Below are positions 34,344-43,105 of a stretch of DNA of 64,000 nucleotides, one piece after another (position 1 is the stretch's first letter; every line of letters begins with the position of its first letter). The stretch spans positions 496,001-560,000 of the forward strand of contig NZ_CP013909.1 in assembly GCF_001507645.1 (NCBI RefSeq). Direction: 5' to 3'. This DNA is from Hymenobacter sedentarius. Its GTDB lineage: Bacteria > Bacteroidota > Bacteroidia > Cytophagales > Hymenobacteraceae. Under the pieces are notes generated by a model. That model had not been told where the DNA came from. It searched no databases and saw only the letters and a program-made list of their open reading frames with translations. The position numbers and the translations under genes were made by a program.

Positions 34344-35405
34344 CTAAGAAGCCGATGCCCACGCCCGCCACTTCTCGAGCACTGCGGCAAAATCGTCTGG
34401 GAGCTCCACCTCAAAGAATATCTGCTTGCCGGAAGTAGGGTGCACAAAGCCCAGGGAGCGGGCGTGCAGCGCTTGCCTAGGCATCAGCTGAAAAGCATTC
34501 TCGACAAACATCCGGTAGCTGCCCGTGTTCTGGCCCACCCGAATGCGGTCGCCCCCATAAGTAGCATCCGAAAAGAGCGGGTGGCCGATGTACTGCATAT
34601 GCGCCCGAATCTGGTGGGTTCGGCCGGTCTCGAGCACGCACCGCACCAGGGTTACCGGCCCAAAGCTTTCGAGCACCTCATAGTGCGTCACAGCGGGCTT
34701 GCCTTGTTCCCCACCGGGAAATACTGCCTGTACCTTACGGTCGCGCACACTACGGCCAATATGGCCCCGAATGGTGCCCGTTGGGCCGGGTGGCGTGCCC
34801 CACACCAAGGCCAGGTAGCTGCGCTGGATGGTATGGTGAAAAAACTGGTTTGATAAGTGCGTCATAGCAAATTCCGTTTTGCCAATCACCAGCAGGCCCG
34901 ACGTGTCCTTATCGATGCGATGCACCAAGCCCGGTCGTATTTCGCCGTTGCGGCCCGTGGGCAGGTTGGCTAGGTGGTGGGCCAATCCATTCACCAGTGT
35001 GCCCTGCCAATGGCCGTAGGCGGGGTGCACCACCAGCCCGGCTGGCTTGTTCACAATCAGCAGTTCCGAATCCTCATAGCGGATGTCCAAGGCCATTTCC
35101 TCGGGCACCACCCGGTCGTCGCGCGGCGGCTCGGGCAGGGTGATGGTGATGGTGTCCTGCGGCTTCACCCGATAATTGGGCTTAACCGGAACGCCGTTTA
35201 CTTCCACCGCCAGGGCGCGAATAGCTTCCTGGACTTTATTGCGCGACGTGTTGCGCAGCCGAGCCTGCAGGAACTTGTCGATGCGCAGCAGCTCCTGCCC
35301 CCGGTCCACGACGATGCGGTGGTGCTCATAAAGCTCGTCACCTCCTTCGATTTCATCCGGGTCGACGCCCTCCAAGTCTTCGGCGTCTAATTCATTGCTT
35401 ATCAT
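34344..35405 (-). CDS. RluA-family 23S rRNA pseudouridine synthase (RluD-like)
   Basis: A 353-residue pseudouridine synthase. An acidic N-terminal extension (about residues 1-30) precedes an S4 RNA-binding domain (about 35-100) and the catalytic domain with the signature HRIDKDTSGLLVIGK (catalytic Asp). Closest by architecture to RluD, which modifies helix 69 of 23S rRNA, but the exact target cannot be read. The start at 35405 is chosen; a longer frame upstream runs through the terminator at 35426. Confidence 0.9.
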   Translation of the reverse strand: MISNELDAEDLEGVDPDEIEGGDELYEHHRIVVDRGQELLRIDKFLQARLRNTSRNKVQEAIRALAVEVNGVPVKPNYRVKPQDTITITLPEPPRDDRVVPEEMALDIRYEDSELLIVNKPAGLVVHPAYGHWQGTLVNGLAHHLANLPTGRNGEIRPGLVHRIDKDTSGLLVIGKTEFAMTHLSNQFFHHTIQRSYLALVWGTPPGPTGTIRGHIGRSVRDRKVQAVFPGGEQGKPAVTHYEVLESFGPVTLVRCVLETGRTHQIRAHMQYIGHPLFSDATYGGDRIRVGQNTGSYRMFVENAFQLMPRQALHARSLGFVHPTSGKQIFFEVELPDDFAAVLEKWRAWASAS

Positions 35406-35425
35406 ACCTGACGCATTTACATATG

Positions 35426-35455
35426 AAAAAAGCCGAAGCAAACGCTCCGGCTTTT
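35426..35455 (-). terminator. Terminator of the ompH pair
   Basis: An 8-bp stem with one mismatch (35432-35439 with 35444-35451), followed by a T run on the minus strand. Separates the pseudouridine synthase gene from the bamA-ompH cluster. Confidence 0.75.
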
Positions 35456-35479
35456 CTGCTATCAAGCGGCGAGTGCCGC

Positions 35480-36118
35480 TTACTTCTTGGTCTTCGTTTT
35501 GGTTTTGCTTGCCGCTGGAGCTGCGGCAGGCGCCGGCGTTGCTACCGGACCCGATTTGATGGGAGCAGCGGCGCCGGGGGTGATGCCCATTTTCTTCAGC
35601 ACCAAGTCGGAAATGTCGCCATCCTTGGGAGCGTGCAGCAACAGGGGGCTTCCACCGCCATCGGAATTGAAGATGTAGGTGAAGCCGTTTTCATTGGCGA
35701 CAATGTCGATGTTTTTCTGGAGCTTGTCCAGGGCCGGCTTCAGCAGGGTTTGCTGCTTCTGCTGCAACGACTGCTCGGCGCTGCGCTGGAACTCCTGAAT
35801 GGACTGCTGCAGCCCTTGCAATTCCTTCTCTTTGTCGGCTTTAACTACATCCGTCATGGTGGGGCCACCCTGCTGGTAAGCTTTCAGCTTCGTTTCGAAT
35901 TCGCCGCTTTTGCTTTTCAGCTGAGCAGCGAGCTGGTCATTATACGTCTTGAGCTCCGATTCAATTTGCTTGCTTTCGGGCATCTGGGCCAACACGTACT
36001 GCACGTCGGTATAGCCAATTTTCAAGGGGGCCTGGGCCTGCGCAGAAGTGGCAGCCAGGGTTCCGGCGGTCAGCAGAGCGGCGGCGAGCGTCAGACGAAA
36101 GATTTTCACGAGGTTCAT
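35480..36118 (-). CDS. OmpH/Skp-family periplasmic chaperone (second copy)
   Basis: A 212-residue Skp-like protein with a signal peptide ending in SAQAQA (about residue 29), a start strand (LKIGYTDVQYVLAQMPE), a long coiled coil (about 45-135) and a final segment (FTYIFNSDGGG). The C-terminus is Pro/Ala-rich with a Lys/Thr tail. Skp chaperones carry outer-membrane proteins to the Bam complex, which fits bamA just upstream. The start at 36118 is supported by the signal peptide; an internal -7 box lies 32 nt before it. Confidence 0.9.
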   Translation of the reverse strand: MNLVKIFRLTLAAALLTAGTLAATSAQAQAPLKIGYTDVQYVLAQMPESKQIESELKTYNDQLAAQLKSKSGEFETKLKAYQQGGPTMTDVVKADKEKELQGLQQSIQEFQRSAEQSLQQKQQTLLKPALDKLQKNIDIVANENGFTYIFNSDGGGSPLLLHAPKDGDISDLVLKKMGITPGAAAPIKSGPVATPAPAAAPAASKTKTKTKK

Positions 36119-36149
36119 CAAAAGAAAAAAGGTCAGAAAAATGTTGGGA

Positions 36150-36157
36150 CAAAGGTA
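36150..36157 (-). promoter_or_regulatory. Candidate internal promoter for the second ompH gene
   Basis: Minus-strand TACCTTTG matching TAnnTTTG, placed between the two ompH genes 32 nt before the second start. No -33 TTG is evident. Confidence 0.4.
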
Positions 36158-36158
36158 A

Positions 36159-36842
36159 TTACTTCCGGCTCTTCTTGGTCGAGCGGGTAGGCTTGGGCGC
36201 TGGCTTGTTTCCGGAGGCCGGTTCCGGCGTACCGGAATCAGACTCAAAGTTGGGGTCCACTGGGGTTTTAGGCGGCGCCACGGTTTTCACGGCACCTTTC
36301 GGGCCGGGCTGGTTGCGGTCTTCGGCGCCCAGGCCCAACTCCTCCAGTACAAATTCGGTGTAGTCGTGGGCAGGGTTGGTATAAAGCATGGTCAAGTCAC
36401 TGGCCTTGTCGAAGACAACCGCCAGCTGCTTCTTCTTGGCCACTTTTTCCACGGCCTCGAATACCTTGTCCTGAACTGGCTTGTTGAGTTCCTGCCGCTT
36501 CTTGAAAAGCTGCCCTTCGTAGCCGAACTGCTTGTTCTGGTAGGCTTTGATGTCTTGTTCCTTCTTCAGGATTTCGTCCTGCCGCTTCTTCTTCATGGGC
36601 TCGGTCAGCACCACTTCTTCCGCTTGGTAGTTGTGGTACAGTTTATCAAGGTCCTTTTTCTGGGCCTCGATTTCCTTTTGCCAGGTTTCCGAGATGGCGT
36701 TCAATTCGGCTTGGGCCTTGGCGTACTCCGGCATTTTGGCCATGATGTACTCCGAATCAACCCAGCCGAATTTTTGCGCCCGAACACCAGACGCGACCAT
36801 AAGCAACAATAAGGCCAGCAGCAAATAACGGAGGTTCTTCAT
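36159..36842 (-). CDS. OmpH/Skp-family periplasmic chaperone (first copy)
   Basis: A 227-residue Skp-like protein: signal peptide ending GVRAQ (about 23), FGWVDSEYIMAKMPEYAKA, a Lys/Glu-rich coiled coil (about 40-140), then LAVVFDKASDLTMLYTNPAHDYT. The C-terminal 50 residues are Pro/Lys-rich with clustered Thr and Ser. Directly follows bamA, as in most Bacteroidota, and presumably works with it on barrel proteins. Confidence 0.92.
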   Translation of the reverse strand: MKNLRYLLLALLLLMVASGVRAQKFGWVDSEYIMAKMPEYAKAQAELNAISETWQKEIEAQKKDLDKLYHNYQAEEVVLTEPMKKKRQDEILKKEQDIKAYQNKQFGYEGQLFKKRQELNKPVQDKVFEAVEKVAKKKQLAVVFDKASDLTMLYTNPAHDYTEFVLEELGLGAEDRNQPGPKGAVKTVAPPKTPVDPNFESDSGTPEPASGNKPAPKPTRSTKKSRK

Positions 36843-36880
36843 AAAGAGGAAACGTGAAATGACGCCCGCCTAGTGTTCAA

Positions 36881-39406
36881 CTAGCGAATTTGCTGCCCAA
36901 TAATAAAATGGAAGTGGTTGGGGTCCTGCTTGGTGCCCACGGCAGTGCCCACCGGGGGTACCACGGAATCAAAGCCATGACCAAAATCAAAGCCTAGCAA
37001 ACCAAATGCCGACATGAAGACGCGGGCTCCTACGCCAGCCGAGCGGTACAGCTTGTAGGGGTTATAATTGGTGTAGGAGTCATACGAGTTGCCTGCTTCC
37101 GCGAAAGCCAGCACGTAGACCGTCGCAGCGGGGTTAAGGCTAACCGGGTAGCGCATTTCCAGCACGTACTTGTTGAAGGCAATGCCCCCCGACTGGTTGT
37201 TCTGGGCCGTGGGAATGGCGAACGTGCTGTTGGGGTCATCGTATCCACGCAAGCCCACGTAGTCGGTGCCCACCAGGAAGTTGCCGCCGCCGTTGTAGCC
37301 CAGGCCCGCGCCGCCCATCTTAAACCGTTCAAACGGCCCAATCGTGCGATTGGAATTGTAGTTGCCCAGGTAGCCAAAGTGGGCGCGGGTGTTCAGCACC
37401 AGCTTGCCCACGATGGGCGTAAACCACGAAGCGTCAAAAATCCATTTGTGGAATTCAATCAGCTGGCTGGTATTGGGATGGTTGGGGTTGAGCAGCGAAT
37501 ACGGCGGGGTCAGGTTCACGCTCAAGCTCAACGAGGAGCCGCGCCGCGTATAGGTCGGGTTGTCGATGCTATTGCGGGCCAGCGTGGTGTTGAAGGTAAT
37601 GTTTGTGGCATAGCCTGTAGCAAAACCGGGCAGCAACGCATAGTTCTGCGTCTGGTATTGGCTTACCGAGAGCGAGTTGCTGAGCGTAAAGTAGTCATCC
37701 GGCACGCGCAGCTGGCGGCCCAGGCCCACGGTAGCACTGTTTACCTTAATGAAGCTGCTCGTGGAAGCGTCTAGGCTGGTGCCGGCACGCTGGATGCTGT
37801 GGTTCAGGCTAAAGGAGAATGAGTTGGGCCGCCGGCCGCCCAGCCAGGGCTCCGTAAACGAGAGCGAATACGCCTGATACTGCACGCCGTTGGCCTGCAG
37901 GTTCAGCGCCAACCGTTGGCCATCGCCCGAAGGCACCGGGGTCCAGTTGCGCAGCGTGCCAGCTTTCCGGAGTGAGAAGTTATTGAACACCAACCCTACT
38001 GTACCGATAAAGCCTGCGTAACCGCCCCAGCCACCCGACAGCGTTACCTGGTCGGAAGGCTTTTCTACGACCGTATAGTTGATGTCTACGGTACCATCTA
38101 CTGGGTTTGGCACGGGGTTGATGCCGATTTTTTCCGGATCAAAATAGCCCAAGGTGGCTATTTCCCGCTGTGAGCGGATGAGCAATTCCCGGTTGAATTT
38201 GTCGCCGGGCAGCGTACGCAAGGTGCGGCGCAGCACATGGTCGCTGGTCTTGGTATTGCCCGCAATGTTAATGTCCTTGATGTGCGCTTGCACACCTTCA
38301 CTCAGACGCATCTCAATGTCGATGGAGTCGCCTTCTACCTTGGTTTCTACCGGGTCGATAGTGAAGAACAGATATCCGTCGTTGAGGTACAGTGAGGAGA
38401 TATCCTGTCCGGTTGGGTTGTAGTTCAACCGTTTATCTAAAATCTCCTTGCTGTACGGGCTGCCGGGCTTGATGCCGAGCACATTGGCCAGCGTCTTGTC
38501 GTCGTAGAGGTAGTTGCCACTCCAGGTGATATGCCGGAAATAGTATTTCGGGCCTTCATCAACCCGAATCCGCAGGGCCAACCCTTCCTTATCGCGCACC
38601 AGCGTGTCCGACACAATGGTGGCATCCCGGTACCCTTCGGCGTTGTAAAATTCGAGCAGCTTCTTTTTGTCCTCTTCGTATTCGTTACGCTGGAATTTGC
38701 CCGCGGTCAGGAATTTGTAGGGTTTGCGCTCTTTGGTCTTCTTCAGCTTTCCTTTCAGCTTACGGTCGGTAAACGCGTTATTGCCTTCAAAGGCAATATC
38801 ATGGATGCGCACTTTTGACCCCTTGTCCACATCAATGCGCAGGGCCACACTGTTCGACAAAGACGAGTCGGCCACTTGTAGGATGTTCACCTTGGCATCC
38901 AGATAGCCCTTGTTTACGAAGAACTTGCGCACCTGCGTCCGCGTGTTATTCAGCAGGGCATCCGTCACCACTTTACCCCGAATCAGGGTAATCTTTTTGG
39001 TGAGGTCTTCCGTCTGGCTTTTCTTGATTCCGGTAAAAGTAAACTTCGACAAGCGAGGACGCTCCTTCAGGTTGTAATCGAGGAAAATCTTATTGCCCTC
39101 AATGCGCGCGATGGTCACGCTTACATCGCCCAGAATGCCTTGGGCCCACAGTTTCCGAATGGATTTGCCAATTTCTTCGCCTGGCACCGTAATAGCGTCC
39201 CCCACGCGCAAACCAGTCAGCCCGATAAGGGTATTGGGGTCGAGGTAGCGGGCGCCACTTACGGTGATGCCCCCTAGCTCATACCGTTTGGGCTCCCCTG
39301 CTCCACCGGGAGCAGCTTGCTGTGCCAGCACTGAGCGGGCCAACAGGCTTCCTAGCACCACCAGTGTCAGCACACATTTTACCAAAAAATTACGCACAAC
39401 TATCAT
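36881..39406 (-). CDS. bamA: Outer membrane protein assembly factor BamA
   Basis: An 841-residue BamA/Omp85. A signal peptide (to about residue 29) is followed by five POTRA-like repeats (about 40-420), for example YELGGITVSGARYLDPNTLI and VQAHIKDINIAGNTKTSDHV, and a C-terminal barrel of about 400 residues ending in Arg after aromatic strands. Essential for inserting beta-barrels. Located between uppS and the ompH pair, the conserved Bacteroidota order, with 9 bp to uppS. Confidence 0.95.
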   Translation of the reverse strand: MIVVRNFLVKCVLTLVVLGSLLARSVLAQQAAPGGAGEPKRYELGGITVSGARYLDPNTLIGLTGLRVGDAITVPGEEIGKSIRKLWAQGILGDVSVTIARIEGNKIFLDYNLKERPRLSKFTFTGIKKSQTEDLTKKITLIRGKVVTDALLNNTRTQVRKFFVNKGYLDAKVNILQVADSSLSNSVALRIDVDKGSKVRIHDIAFEGNNAFTDRKLKGKLKKTKERKPYKFLTAGKFQRNEYEEDKKKLLEFYNAEGYRDATIVSDTLVRDKEGLALRIRVDEGPKYYFRHITWSGNYLYDDKTLANVLGIKPGSPYSKEILDKRLNYNPTGQDISSLYLNDGYLFFTIDPVETKVEGDSIDIEMRLSEGVQAHIKDINIAGNTKTSDHVLRRTLRTLPGDKFNRELLIRSQREIATLGYFDPEKIGINPVPNPVDGTVDINYTVVEKPSDQVTLSGGWGGYAGFIGTVGLVFNNFSLRKAGTLRNWTPVPSGDGQRLALNLQANGVQYQAYSLSFTEPWLGGRRPNSFSFSLNHSIQRAGTSLDASTSSFIKVNSATVGLGRQLRVPDDYFTLSNSLSVSQYQTQNYALLPGFATGYATNITFNTTLARNSIDNPTYTRRGSSLSLSVNLTPPYSLLNPNHPNTSQLIEFHKWIFDASWFTPIVGKLVLNTRAHFGYLGNYNSNRTIGPFERFKMGGAGLGYNGGGNFLVGTDYVGLRGYDDPNSTFAIPTAQNNQSGGIAFNKYVLEMRYPVSLNPAATVYVLAFAEAGNSYDSYTNYNPYKLYRSAGVGARVFMSAFGLLGFDFGHGFDSVVPPVGTAVGTKQDPNHFHFIIGQQIR

Positions 39407-39415
39407 TACAAAAAA

Positions 39416-40162
39416 TTAAGATACAGCGATTTGCTCACTGGTTTTGCCAAATCGCCGCTCCCGGCGCTGGTACGCCCGAATGGCCTCCTGAAAATGCTGC
39501 TTTCGGAAATCCGGCCACAACAAATCGGTGATGTAAAGCTCTGTGTAAGCTAATTGCCAGAGCAAAAAGTTACTAATGCGCTGCTCGCCACTGGTCCGAA
39601 TGAGCAGCTCCGGGTCGGGCATATTGGCTGTTACCAGGTAGCTTGCCACGGTAGCTTCCGTCACATCGGCGGGCTTAAGCTGGCCGCTGGCCACGTCGGC
39701 AGCCATCCGCTTGGCCGCCTGCGTCAAGTCCCAACGGCCGCTGTAGCTCAAGGCCAACACCAGGGTCATGCGGGTGCCGTCTTTAGTTAGCTCCATGGCC
39801 TCGGCCAACTCACGCTGGCAGTTGCCAGGCAGGGTGCTGATATCGCCAATGGCTTCTAAACGAATGCTGTTTTTGAGCAATGTCGCCGTTTCCTGCCGGA
39901 TGGTATGCACCAGCAACTGCATCAGGGCCATTACCTCCAGAGCCGGCCGGTTCCAGTTTTCCGTCGAGAAAGCATAAAGCGTCAGGTAGCGCACGCCGAG
40001 TTCGGCCGCTTCCTCCACAGTCTCGCGCACAGCGGTAATGGCGCTTTGATGCCCAAACACGCGCAAGCCGCCCCGCTGCTTGGCCCAGCGCCCGTTACCA
40101 TCCATGATAACAGCCACGTGGGCAGGAATATTATGAGTATCTATTTCGGCCTTGCCGGTCAT
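39416..40162 (-). CDS. uppS: Isoprenyl transferase (undecaprenyl diphosphate synthase)
   Basis: A 248-residue cis-prenyltransferase. The start motif HVAVIMDGNGRWAKQRG carries the catalytic Asp; NWNRP and the C-terminal RTSGEQRISNFLLWQLAYTE complete the signature. It makes the lipid carrier for peptidoglycan and O-antigen synthesis. First gene directly upstream of bamA; likely co-transcribed with it. Confidence 0.96.
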   Translation of the reverse strand: MTGKAEIDTHNIPAHVAVIMDGNGRWAKQRGGLRVFGHQSAITAVRETVEEAAELGVRYLTLYAFSTENWNRPALEVMALMQLLVHTIRQETATLLKNSIRLEAIGDISTLPGNCQRELAEAMELTKDGTRMTLVLALSYSGRWDLTQAAKRMAADVASGQLKPADVTEATVASYLVTANMPDPELLIRTSGEQRISNFLLWQLAYTELYITDLLWPDFRKQHFQEAIRAYQRRERRFGKTSEQIAVS

Positions 40163-40294
40163 GCTTGCGGTTTCGCTAAAAGAGCCCGCAAGTTACGGAA
40201 ATGGTTGCATTTAGCAGCCGAAGACGAAGTGAGAACTACCCATGGATGGGGTACCCGGCCCACCTCTTCACCCGTCATTACTGCAAGACAGCTA

Positions 40295-41050
40295 CTACTT
40301 CAGTAGGTGTTCGTTGTTCTTATACTGGTCAGGGCAGAGGATTTTATAGAAAGTATAAGATAGGCTTACTCCACTGTAATAATACCAATCTTGGTCATGA
40401 GGATTTACCAAGAGTGGGTCTTGGTCAAATAGATGGTCGAGATTGTCCGTAAATGCTTTGCGGACACCCGCCTCCAAACCAAGATTGATGTGTTGCGAAA
40501 GCGCATACTTGATTCCTGCCCCTGCCGGTATGGCAAAGCCCAACATTGAGCCCTTGCGATTAAACGCTTCGCCGAGCATCGCATTATTGGTTACCGTAGT
40601 GGTGTTGGCATAAAATGTGGCAACCCCCACGAATAAATAAGGCGTAAAATGAATCTTGTTCGTGCGGAGATGATAGTCCATGAAGTTATACTCCATCACC
40701 GCCGATGCCTCCAGCAGGCTTCCTTTCGTATTTGCCTGCCGATAATTTTGCAACGGCGGCACGCCGCCATTCACGCCGGTCACGTTGTCATCGGCCGCGC
40801 GGAGTAAGCCCGCGGTAAAAGCCCCGCGCAGCGTGATGGGCACCGATACATCGCGCCGATAGAAGGCTGTAAACGCCGGCCGATTATTCTTTAACTGATA
40901 GTTAGGAGAAATTTCCCCGCGGTAATTGGTAGCGCCAATTCCTATCCCTACCTCACTCGTGCTTTGAGCAGTAGCATCTGCGCAAAAAAGCGCACTCCCC
41001 GCTTGCATGAGGCAAACGAGGAGTGCGCTTTGGTAAACTGACTTCGTCAT
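40295..41050 (-). CDS. DUF6089-like outer membrane beta-barrel protein (copy 2)
   Basis: A 251-residue secreted protein with a signal peptide (to about residue 29) and alternating hydrophobic beta-strands with aromatic ends (KIHFTPYLFVGVATFYAN, GAGIKYALSQHINLGLEAG). This is the barrel family that lies between nadK and uppS in many Bacteroidota (DUF6089 from memory). It is a clear paralogue of the upstream gene. Function unknown. AT-richer than its neighbours. Confidence 0.82.
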   Translation of the reverse strand: MTKSVYQSALLVCLMQAGSALFCADATAQSTSEVGIGIGATNYRGEISPNYQLKNNRPAFTAFYRRDVSVPITLRGAFTAGLLRAADDNVTGVNGGVPPLQNYRQANTKGSLLEASAVMEYNFMDYHLRTNKIHFTPYLFVGVATFYANTTTVTNNAMLGEAFNRKGSMLGFAIPAGAGIKYALSQHINLGLEAGVRKAFTDNLDHLFDQDPLLVNPHDQDWYYYSGVSLSYTFYKILCPDQYKNNEHLLK

Positions 41051-41091
41051 TCAAACTGACTGTAGAGTAAATAATCAGCCAGCAAATTAGG

Positions 41092-41994
41092 CTAGCGGAA
41101 CTTGGGATTCTTGATGCGAGGCGTCAAAATATAATTCAACGTCACACCGGTAACGATGTACCAGTCGGTCTTATTGCCTTTGTCGCCCCGAATAGCACCT
41201 GGAGCATCAAAGCCGGGAAAGTTGGTCCGGTCTTTGGTAATAAAATGCCCGAAGTATTGAGCGGCAGGCGTAGACAAATTCGACACCGGAGCATATTTAC
41301 CACCTACGTCATCGATGTAGTCGGTAAACGTTTTGCGCCAGCCAACTTCTAAGCTGGCGTCAAAGTTACGATTAATGCGGTAGCGAATGCCACCACCAAA
41401 GGGAATTGAAATCTGGGTTTTGCTGTAAGCGGTGGCTTGGCCTTCGGTCTTCAGGTCTGCCAAAGCAATATATTGGCCTTCAGATAGGCCCAAGGTGTTT
41501 TTCCCCACCAGTCCTTTCGGATTGTTGTAGAAGCCGGCAACGCCTGCGAATACATACGGCACAAAGTCCGGACGCTTTAGGTAGTTATTGCGGTTTTCGA
41601 TGATGTCAAAAATTGCAACTGCAGACGCTTCGAACAAATCATTGCGAAAGCTCATGTTCCGGTTGTAGCGGAATTTGGAATCTGCACCTTGCTCATCAGC
41701 GGCCAGGTTGTCATCGCCCGTGATGCGACCGTAGCTTAGGCCGAAGCGGCCCGAAAGACGCGGGTAAAAACGACGGGTGATGGAAACACCGGCACCCACG
41801 CGAGTCGCGCCGAAGCGGAGGCTGGTGAAGCTCGTAGTAGGCGTTACATCGCCAAAATAGTTTACAGCGTTGAGGCTGAAGCCCACGGAGTTATACTGCT
41901 TCCGCTTACTGAACTGCTGGGCATCGGCATCCGGCGTAGCCACTAGGGCCAAACCGAGCACAAAGGCCGTAGAATACGTGAAAATATTTTTCAT
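41092..41994 (-). CDS. DUF6089-like outer membrane beta-barrel protein (copy 1)
   Basis: A 300-residue paralogue of the next gene: signal peptide to about residue 25, then strands such as VGFSLNAVNYFGDVTPTTSF and FVPYVFAGVAGFYNNPKG. Shared features with copy 2 include a fully aromatic late strand and the GGIRYRINRNFDASLEVGWR / GAGIKYALSQHINLGLEAG pair. A long loop containing KFRYNRNMSFRNDLFE is specific to this copy. The tandem pair suggests duplication within the cluster. Confidence 0.82.
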   Translation of the reverse strand: MKNIFTYSTAFVLGLALVATPDADAQQFSKRKQYNSVGFSLNAVNYFGDVTPTTSFTSLRFGATRVGAGVSITRRFYPRLSGRFGLSYGRITGDDNLAADEQGADSKFRYNRNMSFRNDLFEASAVAIFDIIENRNNYLKRPDFVPYVFAGVAGFYNNPKGLVGKNTLGLSEGQYIALADLKTEGQATAYSKTQISIPFGGGIRYRINRNFDASLEVGWRKTFTDYIDDVGGKYAPVSNLSTPAAQYFGHFITKDRTNFPGFDAPGAIRGDKGNKTDWYIVTGVTLNYILTPRIKNPKFR

Positions 41995-42067
41995 AAGGCA
42001 GCTAAAATGATGATGCGAAGTTCGGGTATTGTAAGCAGCGCAGAAAGTGCGCAGTTTCAGACAGTGA

Positions 42068-42075
42068 CAAAAGTA
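42068..42075 (-). promoter_or_regulatory. Candidate -7 box upstream of the DUF6089-like pair
   Basis: Minus-strand TACTTTTG matches TAnnTTTG and lies 73 nt before the start at 41994. No normally spaced -33 TTG is seen. Confidence 0.35.
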
Positions 42076-42132
42076 GGCGTTAACAGGAACTAAAAAAACT
42101 TTCTAATATCTTTTCAATAAGAAATTGCCGAA

Positions 42133-43026
42133 TTACAATTGAATTCCAGAGGGATTACGGCGGTCAAGGCCCCAGTTTAACTTGCTACGCAAGGTACTGA
42201 GGAAGTTTACATGGTTGAGTTTTACAAGGCGGGCATTGAAGGCTTCGCGGCGAACGGCAATCTGGACGGAGGCCTCTACGGGCAGGGAGCGTGAATCGAG
42301 CGAAAGCATGTAGCTGGTGCTACGGCCTTCAATCTCAAAGGAAATCACGCTTCGGTCTGACACCACAAGAGGACGCACGTTCAAATTGTGGGGACATACG
42401 GGAGCAATGATAAAATTGTTGGTCTGGGGAAGCATCACCGGACCTCCACAGCTGAGCGAGTAACCGGTAGAGCCTGTGGGAGTGGCTACTACCAATCCAT
42501 CGGCCCAATACGAATTAAGGTATTCGCCGTCGATGTACGTGTGAACGACAATCATGGACGAAGTGTCGCGCTTAAGAACGCTGAATTCGTTCAGGCCAAA
42601 GTTGAGCTGACCAAAAACGTCGGGGTCGGTATCCACGCGTATCAGGCTGCGCTCCTCAATATTGAAGTGGCCTTTATACAAGGCATCGATGGCTTGGGCA
42701 ATGCGGTCGGGCGTTATGGTGGCGAGGAAGCCCAGCCGGCCGGTATGAATGCCCAGAATGGGGATTTGGAGGCTCCCGACGTAGGTTACCGTGTCGAGCA
42801 GGGTGCCGTCGCCGCCAATGCTCAGAACGAACTGGACGCCGCGTAGCGAATCGCCCCGGCGGAATTCGGTGGTGCCCTCGGGCAGGCGCAGGCGGTTGTC
42901 GAGGAAGGTGCGGAAGGCTTCGCCAATGCGCACTTCGGCCCGGCGCGCGGCCAGGTCGTCGAGCAATGCCTGAATGGCCGGGGCGGCTTCGTCGTCGAAC
43001 GGTTTGCCGAGAATGGCGATTTTCAT
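42133..43026 (-). CDS. nadK: NAD kinase
   Basis: A 297-residue NAD kinase, phosphorylating NAD to NADP. The motif SIGGDGTLLDTV (GGDGT) is present at about residue 74, with LNEFSVLKRD and TPTGSTGYSLSCGGP further on. Length is normal. It occupies its usual Bacteroidota position between the CBS protein and the DUF6089-like genes, except that a second BamA-like gene is inserted before it. Confidence 0.95.
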   Translation of the reverse strand: MKIAILGKPFDDEAAPAIQALLDDLAARRAEVRIGEAFRTFLDNRLRLPEGTTEFRRGDSLRGVQFVLSIGGDGTLLDTVTYVGSLQIPILGIHTGRLGFLATITPDRIAQAIDALYKGHFNIEERSLIRVDTDPDVFGQLNFGLNEFSVLKRDTSSMIVVHTYIDGEYLNSYWADGLVVATPTGSTGYSLSCGGPVMLPQTNNFIIAPVCPHNLNVRPLVVSDRSVISFEIEGRSTSYMLSLDSRSLPVEASVQIAVRREAFNARLVKLNHVNFLSTLRSKLNWGLDRRNPSGIQL

Positions 43027-43105
43027 GCGGGTAAGGGAAGCGAATTACGTCACCTGGGATGGGAATACGTAACAAATAAATAACCGTCAACGCACGTCGC
43101 AAACG

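Noticed and set aside
35406..35465. Longer start for the pseudouridine synthase
   Set aside because: The extension reads through the terminator hairpin at 35426-35455.
36119..36247. Longer start for the second ompH
   Set aside because: It would bury the signal peptide 43 residues inside the protein and overlap the first ompH gene.
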